Assembly: GCA_019694395.1 (NCBI GenBank) | Contig: JAIBCC010000001.1 | Span: forward strand, 434,001-498,000 | DNA length: 64,000 nt | Direction of reading: 5' to 3' | Origin: Pyrinomonadaceae bacterium | GTDB lineage: Bacteria; Acidobacteriota; Blastocatellia; Pyrinomonadales; Pyrinomonadaceae | In this document: one piece after another, positions 26,185 to 34,898 of the stretch | How positions within the stretch are numbered: position 1 is the stretch's first letter | Layout of the letters: every line of letters begins with the position of its first letter | Translations under genes and position numbers: made by a program | Notes under the pieces: model-generated | Databases searched by the model: none | What the model saw: the letters and a program-made list of their open reading frames with translations, nothing else | Told to the model about the DNA's origin: nothing

Positions 26185-27210
26185 CTAAACAATCGGGGCA
26201 GTCAATAAAACAACCGTCCCTACTTCCGATCCATTAAAAATCTCTAGCTCACCGCCAATAATTCTCGCCCGCTCTTTCATTCCCAAAATCCCCAGTGAGG
26301 GATTGCTCCGTATTTTATCAAAACTAATTCCAACTCCATCATCCTCAACCCGTAGAATCAATTTTTGGTTCAACTTCTTGAGAATAACAGAAACCGTGCG
26401 GGCTTCAGCGTGACGAATAATATTGGTCAAAGTCTCTTGAAAAATACGAAAAACAGCGGTTGAAAAATCATTATTGATCTCGACATTATCAACATTTGCC
26501 GAAAATACGCAGGTAATTTCGGTTCTTTTTTGAAACTCCTGCGTCTGCCATTCGATTGCTGCAATTAATCCTAAATCATCCAAAATCGGAGGACGAAGTT
26601 CGGTCGCAATACGCCGGACGGTTAAAATAGTGCTGTCAACCGTTTGTAAAAGGTCTTCGAGCTTTTGGCTTGTTTCAACTAATTGGGACTGTTTTTTTTC
26701 TCTCTTGATTTGTTGATTAAGCAAATGCATCTCCATTTTCAGACCGGTCAGCGACTGCCCAAGTTCATCGTGAATTTCTAAGGCAATTTTTTTCCGCTCC
26801 TCTTCGCGCAAAGCATTTTGTCTGAGAGAAAGTGCCAACAACTGTTCACGAGATTCCCTGATCTGTTCGGCGGCATTTGTCCGCCAGGTAATCAGCCAGC
26901 ATAAGGCATAACCTTCAACCGCAAAAATGAAAAGTCTTAAAATGTCATCCCAATGACCACTGAGCTGATATTCCGGAGTGATAAAGAAATAATCAATTGC
27001 TATTCCTGAAAGCACCGTGGCAAATACACCTGCCCGCAACCCGAATTTCCAGGCAACGACTACAATGGCAAAGAGAAAGAGCGGAGAAGCAAAAGACCTG
27101 ATAACTGTCCACATTATCAGCGTGACGCCAAGTGCTAAACCAACTAACAGAATTGTCACTCCGTAACGAAAACAGAATGAAATAAATCTTGAAATGGTAA
27201 TTCGGGACAT
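26185..27210 (-). CDS. Sensor histidine kinase with KdpD-like membrane domain
   Basis: A 341-residue kinase. The first about 115 residues form four membrane helices of the KdpD-type DUF4118 arrangement (AWKFGLRAGVFATVLSGIAIDYFF). A HisKA_3 dimerisation segment carries the phospho-histidine in IALEIHDELGQSLTGLKMEM. The ATP-binding domain has FRIFQETLTNIIRHAEA (N box) and VEDDGVGI and LGILGMKERA (G boxes). It has no separate sensor domain, so the cue is probably membrane-associated. Transcribed with the downstream regulator. Confidence 0.9.
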   Translation of the reverse strand: MSRITISRFISFCFRYGVTILLVGLALGVTLIMWTVIRSFASPLFLFAIVVVAWKFGLRAGVFATVLSGIAIDYFFITPEYQLSGHWDDILRLFIFAVEGYALCWLITWRTNAAEQIRESREQLLALSLRQNALREEERKKIALEIHDELGQSLTGLKMEMHLLNQQIKREKKQSQLVETSQKLEDLLQTVDSTILTVRRIATELRPPILDDLGLIAAIEWQTQEFQKRTEITCVFSANVDNVEINNDFSTAVFRIFQETLTNIIRHAEARTVSVILKKLNQKLILRVEDDGVGISFDKIRSNPSLGILGMKERARIIGGELEIFNGSEVGTVVLLTAPIV

Positions 27211-27481
27211 ATTCCAGTTTGGGGTAATCCCTAATTTAGCATAAATAATCTATTGCCATACAAATTTTATTTTAAGTTTTATATTTTGAAAGATAGTTTC
27301 TTTTTTTATTAATAGAATCAAGCAAACTTTTAATTCAAATTGAAAAAGGGAGATATTTCCATGTCTCGCCTGACTTAATAAAAGACAAATTCAAATACAA
27401 CTTTTAAGTTTTTCAACTAAGTGTTAAACTTTATCTTTCAAAGCAGTGTTCAATTAAAGAACCGCTTGTAATTTGAAAGGA

Positions 27482-28090
27482 ATGACTATTAAAGATTTTG
27501 GTGCGCGAGTCGAAAGTGTTTGGGAAGGCTTGCGACCAATGACAAAAAAAATGTTAGTCGGCGCAATGCAAACTAACATCAATTCACTAAAGCCGAAGTT
27601 TTCTTACGACCTTCAATCAGATTGGGAACTAAGTAGTTTGCTCTCTGTTCTGGAGGAACAAATCAATACCGCCGAAATCAAAAAGGATACGGAAAAATAC
27701 ACAGAGATCAAACATTTAGCGGATACTGTGGCTAAAGTTTTAGAAAATCAAACCGAATCGGCAGAAGTTTTTATTCTTCTTGCCGAACGTGCCTTAAAAC
27801 GTAAAGACTACAAAAAGATCGACACCTTGACTGATACTTTATCGAGCCGATTTTCAGTTGGAGAAATCTGTGAAATTATCCGTCAAACCGAAAATTCGGC
27901 TATCCGCGCGCTTGGATTTGAGACGCTGGCAACTTTTCCGACTCAAAAATTAGTGCAAATGATCGACGATCCGATTTATGAAGAAATCGTGCGAAATGCT
28001 ATAGAACAGCAAGCCTTTGAATATGAAAACGAAGAGGCTAAACAAGTTTTGGAACAACTGGAATTTATTGACGAAATAAACGGCGAATAA
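27482..28090 (+). CDS. Hypothetical helical protein
   Basis: A 202-residue acidic, mostly helical cytoplasmic protein. The ATG at 27482 has GAAAGGA directly upstream; an in-frame TTG at 27473 is less likely. The central segment (VFILLAERALKRKDYKKIDTL) resembles a helical repeat, as in TPR-type folds, but no family was recognised. It is divergent from the kinase, with a 270-bp AT-rich gap (27211-27481), and ends at a strong terminator. Confidence 0.62.
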   Translation: MTIKDFGARVESVWEGLRPMTKKMLVGAMQTNINSLKPKFSYDLQSDWELSSLLSVLEEQINTAEIKKDTEKYTEIKHLADTVAKVLENQTESAEVFILLAERALKRKDYKKIDTLTDTLSSRFSVGEICEIIRQTENSAIRALGFETLATFPTQKLVQMIDDPIYEEIVRNAIEQQAFEYENEEAKQVLEQLEFIDEINGE

Positions 28091-28122
28091 AAAGGTTTGA
28101 GCCACGAACGAATACGAAACTT

Positions 28123-28159
28123 CACGAAAGATCGAAAGAAAGATTTTTCGTGTTTTTTT
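28123..28159 (+). terminator. Intrinsic terminator after the 27.5 kb gene
   Basis: The stem CACGAAAGATC (28123-28133) with GATTTTTCGTG (28142-28152) is followed by seven T (28153-28159). The flanks (GCCACGAACG, and GCGGCTAG beyond) resemble a common dispersed CACGAA/TTCGTG palindrome, so the terminator may derive from such a repeat. Confidence 0.8.
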
Positions 28160-28173
28160 GTCTTTGTTTGCGG

Positions 28174-29307
28174 CTAGATTTTCTCTTCAATTAATTCAAA
28201 TTCTCCGTAATCAAACGGAATTCCAGCTGCTTTTTGCTTAAGCACAAATCTTTCGCGCTTCCCTCTTTGCAGTTGAACCAAGGCACGATGATGGCAATAC
28301 GGATTATTTCCGCGCCTGCCGAAAAAAGTGTGCGCCGTCCACGAACAACCTCCGCGACAGATTTTGGCAAATTCACAAGTTTGGCAAAAACCCCACAAAT
28401 GATCTGTTCCCCCATCTTGGTTAAAATTTAATTCATTTGTAGTTAAAACGATTTCGCGCAAAGATTTTTCCCGAATATTTCCTCCGGTATAAACGTCTGT
28501 TGGTAAAGACGGACAACCTTTGATCACGCCGTCGGCTTCAATTCCCAAAGTGTTTAATCCCGCACTGCATCCGTTCCAAAAACTCCACGTTTTACCGCCC
28601 CGCAAAAGTCTTTCAAAAGGTCCGTAGTAACCGATATTATTGCCCGGAAGAAGCCCGATTTTATCTTTTTTGGCTTGCGCCGCGAGTTCTGCCAAACGCG
28701 GATAAAGGTCTAATAATTCGTAAGGCTGCAGCAAAATTTCCCAATTATCGGCGGCGTTTCCCATCGGCACGGTCAATTGAATCTGCCACGCTTTGATTTT
28801 GGCGGCGCGAATTGTTTCGTAAATTTGAAAAAGTTCCGGCGCGGAAAGACGATTGATTTGAGTATTGCAAGTTGAAACGATGCCGATTTGATTAAGATTC
28901 TCAAGCGTTTGAAAAGCCGATTGCCATGAGCCTTTGCGTCCGCGCAAATAGTCGTGCGTTTGCTCCATTCCGTCAATCGAAACAGAACATTGGGCGATTC
29001 CCGCCTTTTTCATCTCTTTGGCAAGTCTTTCGGAAATGCCGTAACCGCCCGTGGTCATTGTGCAAAGCATTCGGTGCTTTGTGATTTCAGCCGCAATTTC
29101 CAGCCAATCGCGCCGTAAAAATGCCTCACCGCCAATTAGAGCAACTTCGTCAATCCCGACTTCGGCTAATTGGCGAACTAAATCCAAAGCCTCGCCGGTT
29201 GAAAGTTCGTGATTTCTGGCTTTATCCGCCCGCGAACCGCAATGCAAACAGGATAAATTGCATCGCAAAGTTATTTCCCAAATGGCACGGGATTGTCGCT
29301 TTCGCAT
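28174..29307 (-). CDS. Radical SAM/SPASM domain protein, candidate peptide maturase
   Basis: A 377-residue radical SAM enzyme. The [4Fe-4S] motif is CNLSCLHC (C16, C20, C23), followed by the GGEAFLRRDW segment of the SAM-binding strand. The C-terminus is a SPASM domain with a cysteine-rich set: GCSAG, GCPSL, CQTCEFAKICRGGC and YCHHRA, enough for two auxiliary clusters. SPASM proteins usually modify ribosomal peptides or protein side chains. It starts two bp after a 92-residue membrane protein with which it forms an operon. The substrate relation to its neighbours is inferred. Confidence 0.9.
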   Translation of the reverse strand: MRKRQSRAIWEITLRCNLSCLHCGSRADKARNHELSTGEALDLVRQLAEVGIDEVALIGGEAFLRRDWLEIAAEITKHRMLCTMTTGGYGISERLAKEMKKAGIAQCSVSIDGMEQTHDYLRGRKGSWQSAFQTLENLNQIGIVSTCNTQINRLSAPELFQIYETIRAAKIKAWQIQLTVPMGNAADNWEILLQPYELLDLYPRLAELAAQAKKDKIGLLPGNNIGYYGPFERLLRGGKTWSFWNGCSAGLNTLGIEADGVIKGCPSLPTDVYTGGNIREKSLREIVLTTNELNFNQDGGTDHLWGFCQTCEFAKICRGGCSWTAHTFFGRRGNNPYCHHRALVQLQRGKRERFVLKQKAAGIPFDYGEFELIEEKI

Positions 29308-29309
29308 AA

Positions 29310-29588
29310 TTATCGGCGGAAAAATAAAAAGTAGAGAGCAAAACTACCAAGTAAAAGCAATCCGCCCAATATCACCCAAATTTTATAATTAAAAAGCGAA
29401 ATTGGCGGTGGTCCATAAGCAGGACGAACGTGATAAATTGGTTCGGAATTATTTTGAATTGGTGGAAATTGGAAGTTTTCTTTATTTTCGGTTTGCTCAA
29501 GTTTTTGTTTAGTTTCTTCAAGCAAGTTTTGTTTTCCTGTTCCGTTATCGGCTGAACGGGGGAAAATCGGTTTTTCATTTTCAGGCAT
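29310..29588 (-). CDS. Short KPIFPR/YGPPP membrane protein
   Basis: A 92-residue protein with a soluble N-terminus starting MPENEKPIFPRS, a helical QKLEQ stretch, the motif AYGPPPISLF at about residues 58-67, and one C-terminal membrane helix (about 68-88) ending in RR. The ATG at 29588 follows AAGGAGGATTGAAA. The upstream gene product shares the N-terminus and the motif, so the two are related. Next to a SPASM enzyme, it is a candidate substrate or partner. No known family was recognised. Confidence 0.72.
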   Translation of the reverse strand: MPENEKPIFPRSADNGTGKQNLLEETKQKLEQTENKENFQFPPIQNNSEPIYHVRPAYGPPPISLFNYKIWVILGGLLLLGSFALYFLFFRR

Positions 29589-29607
29589 TTTCAATCCTCC
29601 TTAAATT

Positions 29608-30156
29608 TCAACGGATGGCAACAATTAACAAAACAAGTGTCAGAATAATCACCGAAGCAATCAGAAAACCAATAATTCCGCCGATAATCAGCCACGGAAT
29701 TCTGCCTTTCCATTCTTCGTAATCCAAACCCGCGAGCAAAATATTTTCTTTCTTTTCTTTTGCGATAATATCTTTTTCGTCTATTTGAATGTTCGGTTCG
29801 GTAATTGGAAATTCCCGCGTGATTTCCAAAACAGGCGGGGGACCATACATAATCGCCGGCGGAGGTTCAAATTTTTCTTTTTCCAGTTCAGTTGGCGGAG
29901 GTCCATACATCGTTGTATGGATTTCATCAGTGGTAAATTCGGTGGTAGTTTCGGGATTCGGGAAAGGAGCATCAGAAGTTAGCTCCTTTCCGCAAACCCG
30001 ACAGAATTTTGAATTAGGAGAGTTAGCTGTTTGACAATTTGAGCAAAGATTTTTCTGCTCAGACTCAGCTTTTTCAAGTTTTTGCCTGATTTCCTGATAA
30101 AGTTCATCGTCCTTATCAATCGGACGCGGGAAAATCGGTTTATCATCTTCGGACAT
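29608..30156 (-). CDS. Zinc-ribbon membrane protein with two YGPPP motifs
   Basis: A 182-residue protein opening MSEDDKPIFPRPID, as in the shorter neighbour. A zinc-ribbon lies at about 37-57 (LCSNCQTA then FCRVCGKE, two CxxC pairs). Two YGPPP motifs follow (MYGPPPTELE near 83 and IMYGPPPVLE near 103), then a Glu/Lys-rich stretch and a C-terminal membrane helix (about 157-180). It has a GGAGG ribosome-binding site. The second and third genes after glyA share its architecture, which suggests a modified or structural surface-anchored family. Confidence 0.72.
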   Translation of the reverse strand: MSEDDKPIFPRPIDKDDELYQEIRQKLEKAESEQKNLCSNCQTANSPNSKFCRVCGKELTSDAPFPNPETTTEFTTDEIHTTMYGPPPTELEKEKFEPPPAIMYGPPPVLEITREFPITEPNIQIDEKDIIAKEKKENILLAGLDYEEWKGRIPWLIIGGIIGFLIASVIILTLVLLIVAIR

Positions 30157-30177
30157 CGCAAAAAGTCCTCCTAAATT

Positions 30178-31467
30178 TTATTCCGCTGTAATTGCCTTCT
30201 CCTTCAAGCGATTTTGATACATCGGAAATTTGGCAGCAATTTCTGCAACTCCTTTTTTAACTTTCGTTTTTACTTCTTCCGAATTCGGTTCATGAATAAT
30301 TGCAGCAATCATTTTGCCGATAGCTTCCATTTCGGTTTCTTTCATTCCGCGAGTGGTCAACGCAGGTGTTCCGAGACGAATTCCGCTAGTGACAAACGGT
30401 TTATTCTGATCAAAGGGAATCGTGTTTTTATTGACGGTGATATGAACTTCGTCAAGTGCTTTCTCGGCTTCTTTGCCGGTAATTCCCTTGCCGTCCAAGT
30501 AAACATCGACCAACATTAAATGGTTATCCGTTCCGCCGGAAATAATGCGTAAACCTTCTGCTTGCAGAGTTTTCGCCAAAACCTGTGCATTATCCAAAAT
30601 TTGCTGTTGATATTCTTTGAAGCTCGGCTGTAAGACTTCGCCAAAGGCAACAGCTTTTCCGGCGATGATATGAACGAGCGGACCGCCCTGAACTCCCGGG
30701 AAAACCCGACGATTGACATCTGCAGCAAATTCTTCGCGGCATAAAATCAGTCCGCCGCGAGGTCCGCGCAATGTTTTATGAGTTGTGGTTGTCACAAATT
30801 CACAATGCGGAACGGGCGAAGGATGCAAACCAACGGCGACAAGTCCAGCAATATGAGCAATATCCGCCATTACTTTTGCGCCGACGCTTTTGGCAATTTC
30901 ACCGATCCGGGCAAAATCAATCGTGCGCGGATAAGCCGAAGCTCCGCAAATCAGAACTTTCGGACGACATTCTTCCGCAATGCGTTGGAGTTCGTCGTAA
31001 TCAATTTGCTCGGTTTCCTTGCTGACACCGTAATCAAAAACTTTGTAATTCAAGCCTGAAAAATTAAGCGGATGCCCATGCGTTAAATGTCCGCCGTGTG
31101 AAAGATTCATCCCCAAAATCGTGTCGCCGTGTTCAAGTGCCGCCATTTCAACCGCCATATTTGCCTGTGCGCCCGAATGCGGCTGAACGTTGGCGTGTTC
31201 GGCTCCGAAAATTTGTTTAGCGCGATCAATCGCCAGATTTTCCACCACATCGGCAAACTCACAACCGCCGTAATAGCGTTTGGCAGGATAACCTTCGGCG
31301 TATTTGTTGGTAAAAACCGAACCCATCGCTTGTAAAACCGCTTCGCTGACGAAATTTTCCGAAGCGATCAGTTCCAAACCGTTTGATTGTCTAAGTGTTT
31401 CGTTGTTAATTGCTTCAGCCACAAGGCTGTCTGCTTCCGCTAAATTTGCTGTCCAAAAATTGCTCAT
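30178..31467 (-). CDS. glyA: Serine hydroxymethyltransferase
   Basis: This PLP enzyme converts serine and tetrahydrofolate to glycine and methylene-tetrahydrofolate. The 429-residue protein shows [17 protein letters not shown] and [10 protein letters not shown], and the PLP-lysine in [17 protein letters not shown] (about 223-239). It is cytosolic. The downstream genes follow within 21 bp on the same strand, so the YGPPP proteins and radical SAM enzyme probably share its transcript. That co-transcription may be incidental or may supply one-carbon units. Confidence 0.96.
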   Translation of the reverse strand: MSNFWTANLAEADSLVAEAINNETLRQSNGLELIASENFVSEAVLQAMGSVFTNKYAEGYPAKRYYGGCEFADVVENLAIDRAKQIFGAEHANVQPHSGAQANMAVEMAALEHGDTILGMNLSHGGHLTHGHPLNFSGLNYKVFDYGVSKETEQIDYDELQRIAEECRPKVLICGASAYPRTIDFARIGEIAKSVGAKVMADIAHIAGLVAVGLHPSPVPHCEFVTTTTHKTLRGPRGGLILCREEFAADVNRRVFPGVQGGPLVHIIAGKAVAFGEVLQPSFKEYQQQILDNAQVLAKTLQAEGLRIISGGTDNHLMLVDVYLDGKGITGKEAEKALDEVHITVNKNTIPFDQNKPFVTSGIRLGTPALTTRGMKETEMEAIGKMIAAIIHEPNSEEVKTKVKKGVAEIAAKFPMYQNRLKEKAITAE

Positions 31468-31479
31468 AGTTTTGTGTTA

Positions 31480-31902
31480 TTAGTCTGTTTGACTTTGGTT
31501 TGTCTTCCCTACAATCCCAAGTATTTTCCTAAAAATAAAATAAATTGAGCCATACATTATAAACTGCCAAAACAAAGAATAGTGCTCTCTCAATTTTTTG
31601 ATGTTGTCTTTTGTTTCTTTAAGTTCTCTTTCTAAATTTGCAATTCGGTCTTCGTGATTCTGAATGTGTTTTATTTCGTTTGATTCTATCGAAGTGTCTG
31701 GTTTGGATTCATTTAGAGAATAATGCGAGTCAACATATGGAACATTGGTTGTCCAATAAAAAATTACAACTAAGGCAATTACTCCACAAACTTTTTTTCC
31801 TAAACTGCTCTTTTTATTAAAGTATTCTACTAAAAGATAAAATACTAATAAGCCCAAACCCCAAAAAATCAAATTTAAGTTAATCCAAAATCCTTCAAAC
31901 AT
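31480..31902 (-). CDS. Hypothetical membrane protein
   Basis: A 140-residue protein with two N-terminal membrane helices (about 7-27 and 36-52), a charged coiled-coil-like stretch (IANLERELKETKDNIKKLRE, about 87-106) and a C-terminal hydrophobic segment (WQFIMYGSIYFIF). It starts the run that leads into glyA, 13 bp before it on the same strand. No family recognised. Confidence 0.6.
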   Translation of the reverse strand: MFEGFWINLNLIFWGLGLLVFYLLVEYFNKKSSLGKKVCGVIALVVIFYWTTNVPYVDSHYSLNESKPDTSIESNEIKHIQNHEDRIANLERELKETKDNIKKLREHYSLFWQFIMYGSIYFIFRKILGIVGKTNQSQTD

Positions 31903-32069
31903 AATATTTACTCCTTATGTTTTTCGACCCTTTCTCGTAACCAAATCAACTTTTAATTTTTGAAAACTCTAAATCGCTGAAAGCAACATATTTAATATCT
32001 TCTCTTTCAGAGACATTAATGAATTAGTTTTCCTTTTTGCCACTGTCACCTTTTCACCCCGTCTCGGTG

Positions 32070-32510
32070 TCACTCCTTCTCCAATTCACTTATTTTCTCA
32101 ATCCGTCCTTCGTGCCGTCCACCTTGGAATTTGGCATCGAACCACGCTTTGACGATTTTTGGGATTTCGTTTTCGGGTAAAACTCTTGCACCGATTGATA
32201 AAACGTTGGCATTGTTGTGTTCGCGGGCTAAACGGGCGGTTTCTTCGTTCCATGCCTGAGCAGCGCGAATTCCGTGAACCTTATTGGCGGCGATGGCAAT
32301 TCCGATTCCCGAACCGCAAACGACGATTCCTTCATCGGCTTTTCCTGACGCGACTTCCCTGCCGACGGCTGCGCCAAAATCAGGGTAATCAACCGATTCG
32401 GTCGAGTTTGTGCCTAAATCTTCAACTTCAAGATTCATTTCCTCAAGCTGTTTCTTGATTTTTTCTTTGACTTCGTAGCCTGCGTGATCTGCTCCGATTG
32501 CTATTTTCAT
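32070..32510 (-). CDS. rpiB: Ribose-5-phosphate isomerase B
   Basis: RpiB interconverts ribulose-5-phosphate and ribose-5-phosphate in the pentose phosphate pathway. The 146-residue protein starts MKIAIGADHAGYEVKEKI, with the catalytic cysteine in VVCGSGIGIAIAANKV (about 65-80) and the conserved ENNANVLSIGARV-type motif (HNNANVLSIGARV). Cytosolic. It stands alone, with a 167-bp gap to the next gene on its 3' side. Confidence 0.95.
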   Translation of the reverse strand: MKIAIGADHAGYEVKEKIKKQLEEMNLEVEDLGTNSTESVDYPDFGAAVGREVASGKADEGIVVCGSGIGIAIAANKVHGIRAAQAWNEETARLAREHNNANVLSIGARVLPENEIPKIVKAWFDAKFQGGRHEGRIEKISELEKE

Positions 32511-32560
32511 AATCTTTTGAAATCACAGATTATCATAGTTGAACGGAGTTGAGAAACAAA

Positions 32561-32998
32561 TCATTTCAGATTTTTCCAGACCAAATAAATGAGCAAAAAA
32601 CTGTGCAATGACCAGGCAATCGTGCGAATCCAGTTCGAATTGACTAAAAATTTTTGTGCTTCGGCATCAAACCCTTGCGAGAGTTTTTCGTGCATTGGAA
32701 CCTGTAAAAAAAAGGTCGAGAGCCAAACCAGCAAAGTTAGGATCAATCCCGCCCAAAATAATTTGGAATCTTCATTGTTTAAGGGATAAATAATTAAAAA
32801 TATTGAAGTAATCAGCTCAATAATCATCGGTGGGGCAACAACGGGCGCAATCCAAAAACTATGCGATGCGTGAAATTTCGGAAAACTTTCCGCGCCGATT
32901 TGCGAAAAGTGAGGATATTGAACTAATTGAACCAGCCAAATTACGCCCGTCAGAAAAATAACTGAAAATAGATTCAGCAGAAAAATCTGTTTCTCCAT
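32561..32998 (-). CDS. Hypothetical integral membrane protein
   Basis: A 145-residue protein with four hydrophobic helices (about 7-26, 47-70, 82-102, 122-142). The loop between helices 1 and 2 contains QLVQYPHFSQIG and HASHSFW, a His-bearing pattern reminiscent of DUF1772-like proteins, but I am not certain. It lies 50 bp from rpiB on the same strand. Probably an inner-membrane protein of unknown function. Confidence 0.65.
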   Translation of the reverse strand: MEKQIFLLNLFSVIFLTGVIWLVQLVQYPHFSQIGAESFPKFHASHSFWIAPVVAPPMIIELITSIFLIIYPLNNEDSKLFWAGLILTLLVWLSTFFLQVPMHEKLSQGFDAEAQKFLVNSNWIRTIAWSLHSFLLIYLVWKNLK

Positions 32999-33048
32999 AA
33001 GTTATTGTAGATTAAAGTGTGTGACAAAACTTGTTGGAAATTCAGTTT

Positions 33049-33122
33049 AGTTTAGGAAGTTTGGGAAGTTTAGGAAGTAAAAACCTGTTCCTCCTTCCTA
33101 AACTTCCCAAACTTCCTAAACT
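33049..33122. repeat. Palindromic TTAGGAAGTTTGGGAAG element, copy 1
   Basis: Two 29-bp arms are perfect inverted copies (33049-33077 and 33094-33122), each with internal repetition of GGAAGTTT. The right arm is extended by CTTTCTAAACTT. A related copy lies at 48649-48724. It occupies the gap between the 32.6 kb membrane protein start and the LCAT stop, with nothing else between 32999 and 33197. Confidence 0.8.
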
Positions 33123-33197
33123 TTCTAAACTTTATTCATTTTTTCTCTAATTTGTTATGTCACTAACTATAAATTAATTCAGGTCTTATTTTTTAAC

Positions 33198-34604
33198 TTA
33201 ATTCGTCTTTGGAACTGGCTGTCCCGTAAAAAGACTGGTAAAAACTTCCTGAACTTTTTTACTGTTTGGAATTGCCGTGTGTGATTCGCAAACTATTAAC
33301 GGTTCAGGCAAAATGCTGTCAATTGACTGTAAAATAGTTCCGTTTATAGCTGTAACATTTTCCCCCAATAAAGAATGTAACGGAACTGTTCCGTCTCCGG
33401 GACTGAAAATCGTTTGCTTGACCAATTTGCTTTCAACCTTTTCCCCGTCCGATTTTTTAAAGGAATCGCTTCTTAAAATCGTCTTCCATTTGTTTTCTTC
33501 TTTATCAAAATAAACGATCGCGCCATCCAAAGTGTCTTTACATTGACTGCCAAAAGCATAAATTCCTAAGCTCTTCGGAATAGTTGTTTTAACATCAAGT
33601 GCAGCATGAAAAAGTTTAGCTCTCTGCAATACTACTTTTAAAAATTTCTCCGCCTGATTTCGCATCTTAGGCGAATAGTTTTCCATTATTTTTTCGTCTG
33701 ACAAAATTGTCCAACCATATTTCTTCCAATTTTCAGGATCGTAAATATCAATTTTTATCGGCTGTAAATTTTCATCGTAAAACTTTGCCGTATTCCCGTG
33801 CGGAAGCAATTGATAAGCCGCCGGACTGGTAAAAATCGCCTCCCGATTTAGACTTTTTATTCCGTATCTGCCAACTAAAGTATCAATCGTATAACCATAA
33901 TAAAAAGCTTCAAGTGAATTCATCGCGCCTTCATTTGGGGTTCCGATTGTAATAATTTTGGAGAAATGTTTTGCACCTGACCAAGTAGGTTTTGGATTAT
34001 CATTTAGATCAGCCAAACCATACATCGCCGCATAGCGCGCAATCAAACCTCCCATCGAATGCGCCAAAATATCAAATTTTAGGTTAGGTTTCCTTAATTT
34101 AGCTTTGAGTCTTTCGATTTTTTTTATCAAAAGTTGGGCAGACTCGCTATTTCCACGCCGCCAGTCGTAAGTAAAAATGTAATATGTATCCTTGTCGCCG
34201 CCAATTGTCGGATTGTCCAAATCACCTTTTTTATAACCCGCATCTTTTTCTAAATAATTCAATAATGGACTATAAATAGAAACTCCCGGTAAGAATCTGG
34301 AAATCTTTATCTTGTCAACGATTTCGCCCGCCACAATGTTGTCCCGATTAGAGGTTAAAACCAGGGAGATCGGTAATTTCAAATCGTCTTCTTTAGCTTC
34401 GTCAAATTTTACCCAGACTTCTTTGCCATTAACTTTATTCTTTAATTTTGTTCCCATCACTCCGGGGATCACGATAATCGGATCTTTTCCGGTTTTATTT
34501 TCAGTTAAAGCTTTCTTGAGGTCGTCTTGAGCGAAATTGCTAATCGATAGCAATAAAACGATAATCCCTAAAATTAATTTCTTTAGTTCTTTATTCATAA
34601 TCAT
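33198..34604 (-). CDS. LCAT-like alpha/beta hydrolase, paralogue A
   Basis: A 468-residue secreted enzyme of the lecithin:cholesterol acyltransferase family (signal peptide ending NFAQ). The oxyanion region VIPGVMGTKL (about 44-53) is typical, the nucleophile elbow is AHSMGG, the acid is in SPGDGTVPLHSLL and the histidine in CESHTAIP. Such proteins act as phospholipases or acyltransferases on lipids in the periplasm or outside. It is a close paralogue of the 35.8 kb gene. A possible attenuator lies upstream. Confidence 0.87.
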   Translation of the reverse strand: MIMNKELKKLILGIIVLLLSISNFAQDDLKKALTENKTGKDPIIVIPGVMGTKLKNKVNGKEVWVKFDEAKEDDLKLPISLVLTSNRDNIVAGEIVDKIKISRFLPGVSIYSPLLNYLEKDAGYKKGDLDNPTIGGDKDTYYIFTYDWRRGNSESAQLLIKKIERLKAKLRKPNLKFDILAHSMGGLIARYAAMYGLADLNDNPKPTWSGAKHFSKIITIGTPNEGAMNSLEAFYYGYTIDTLVGRYGIKSLNREAIFTSPAAYQLLPHGNTAKFYDENLQPIKIDIYDPENWKKYGWTILSDEKIMENYSPKMRNQAEKFLKVVLQRAKLFHAALDVKTTIPKSLGIYAFGSQCKDTLDGAIVYFDKEENKWKTILRSDSFKKSDGEKVESKLVKQTIFSPGDGTVPLHSLLGENVTAINGTILQSIDSILPEPLIVCESHTAIPNSKKVQEVFTSLFTGQPVPKTN

Positions 34605-34656
34605 TATCTGAAGTTCAGATTCTGATTAATGGTTAGGAGTTTCCCGCCAATTTTGC

Positions 34657-34767
34657 AAAAAAAAATCGCCGCCTTTTCAGGGACAACGATTTTTACCCAC
34701 CTTGTTCTTTAACTACCCTGGCTCGTTCTTGTGTGTCTTACTCAAACCTAAATGAGCGTTTTGTGCG
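34657..34767 (-). ncRNA. Candidate small RNA or LCAT attenuator leader
   Basis: The predicted start near 34767 lies seven bases after a strong promoter. The RNA would end at a hairpin with arms AAATCG (34687-34692 read on the minus strand) and CGATTT (34663-34668), an inner CCT/AGG pairing, and nine T (34657-34665). Within it CTCA/TGAG and GCTC/GAGC pairings form a 5' fold. There is no ATG. It ends 53 bp before the LCAT start, so it may be a terminated leader or a free RNA. Confidence 0.5.
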
Positions 34768-34773
34768 ATTTTG

Positions 34774-34802
34774 ATATTACTATTACCAAAATTAGTTGTC
34801 AA
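34774..34802 (-). promoter_or_regulatory. Sigma-70 promoter driving the 34.7 kb RNA
   Basis: Minus-strand -35 TTGACA (34797-34802) and -10 TAATAT (34774-34779) are separated by exactly 17 bp, a close match to consensus. Confidence 0.75.
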
Positions 34803-34898
34803 GCAAATTAAATAAAAATGATGATTTTTCTCTGAATTAAATTTTTGAGTTGTGCGATTCGAGCGTTTTATGTAAAATTTAGATTGTTTTTTTTAGTA

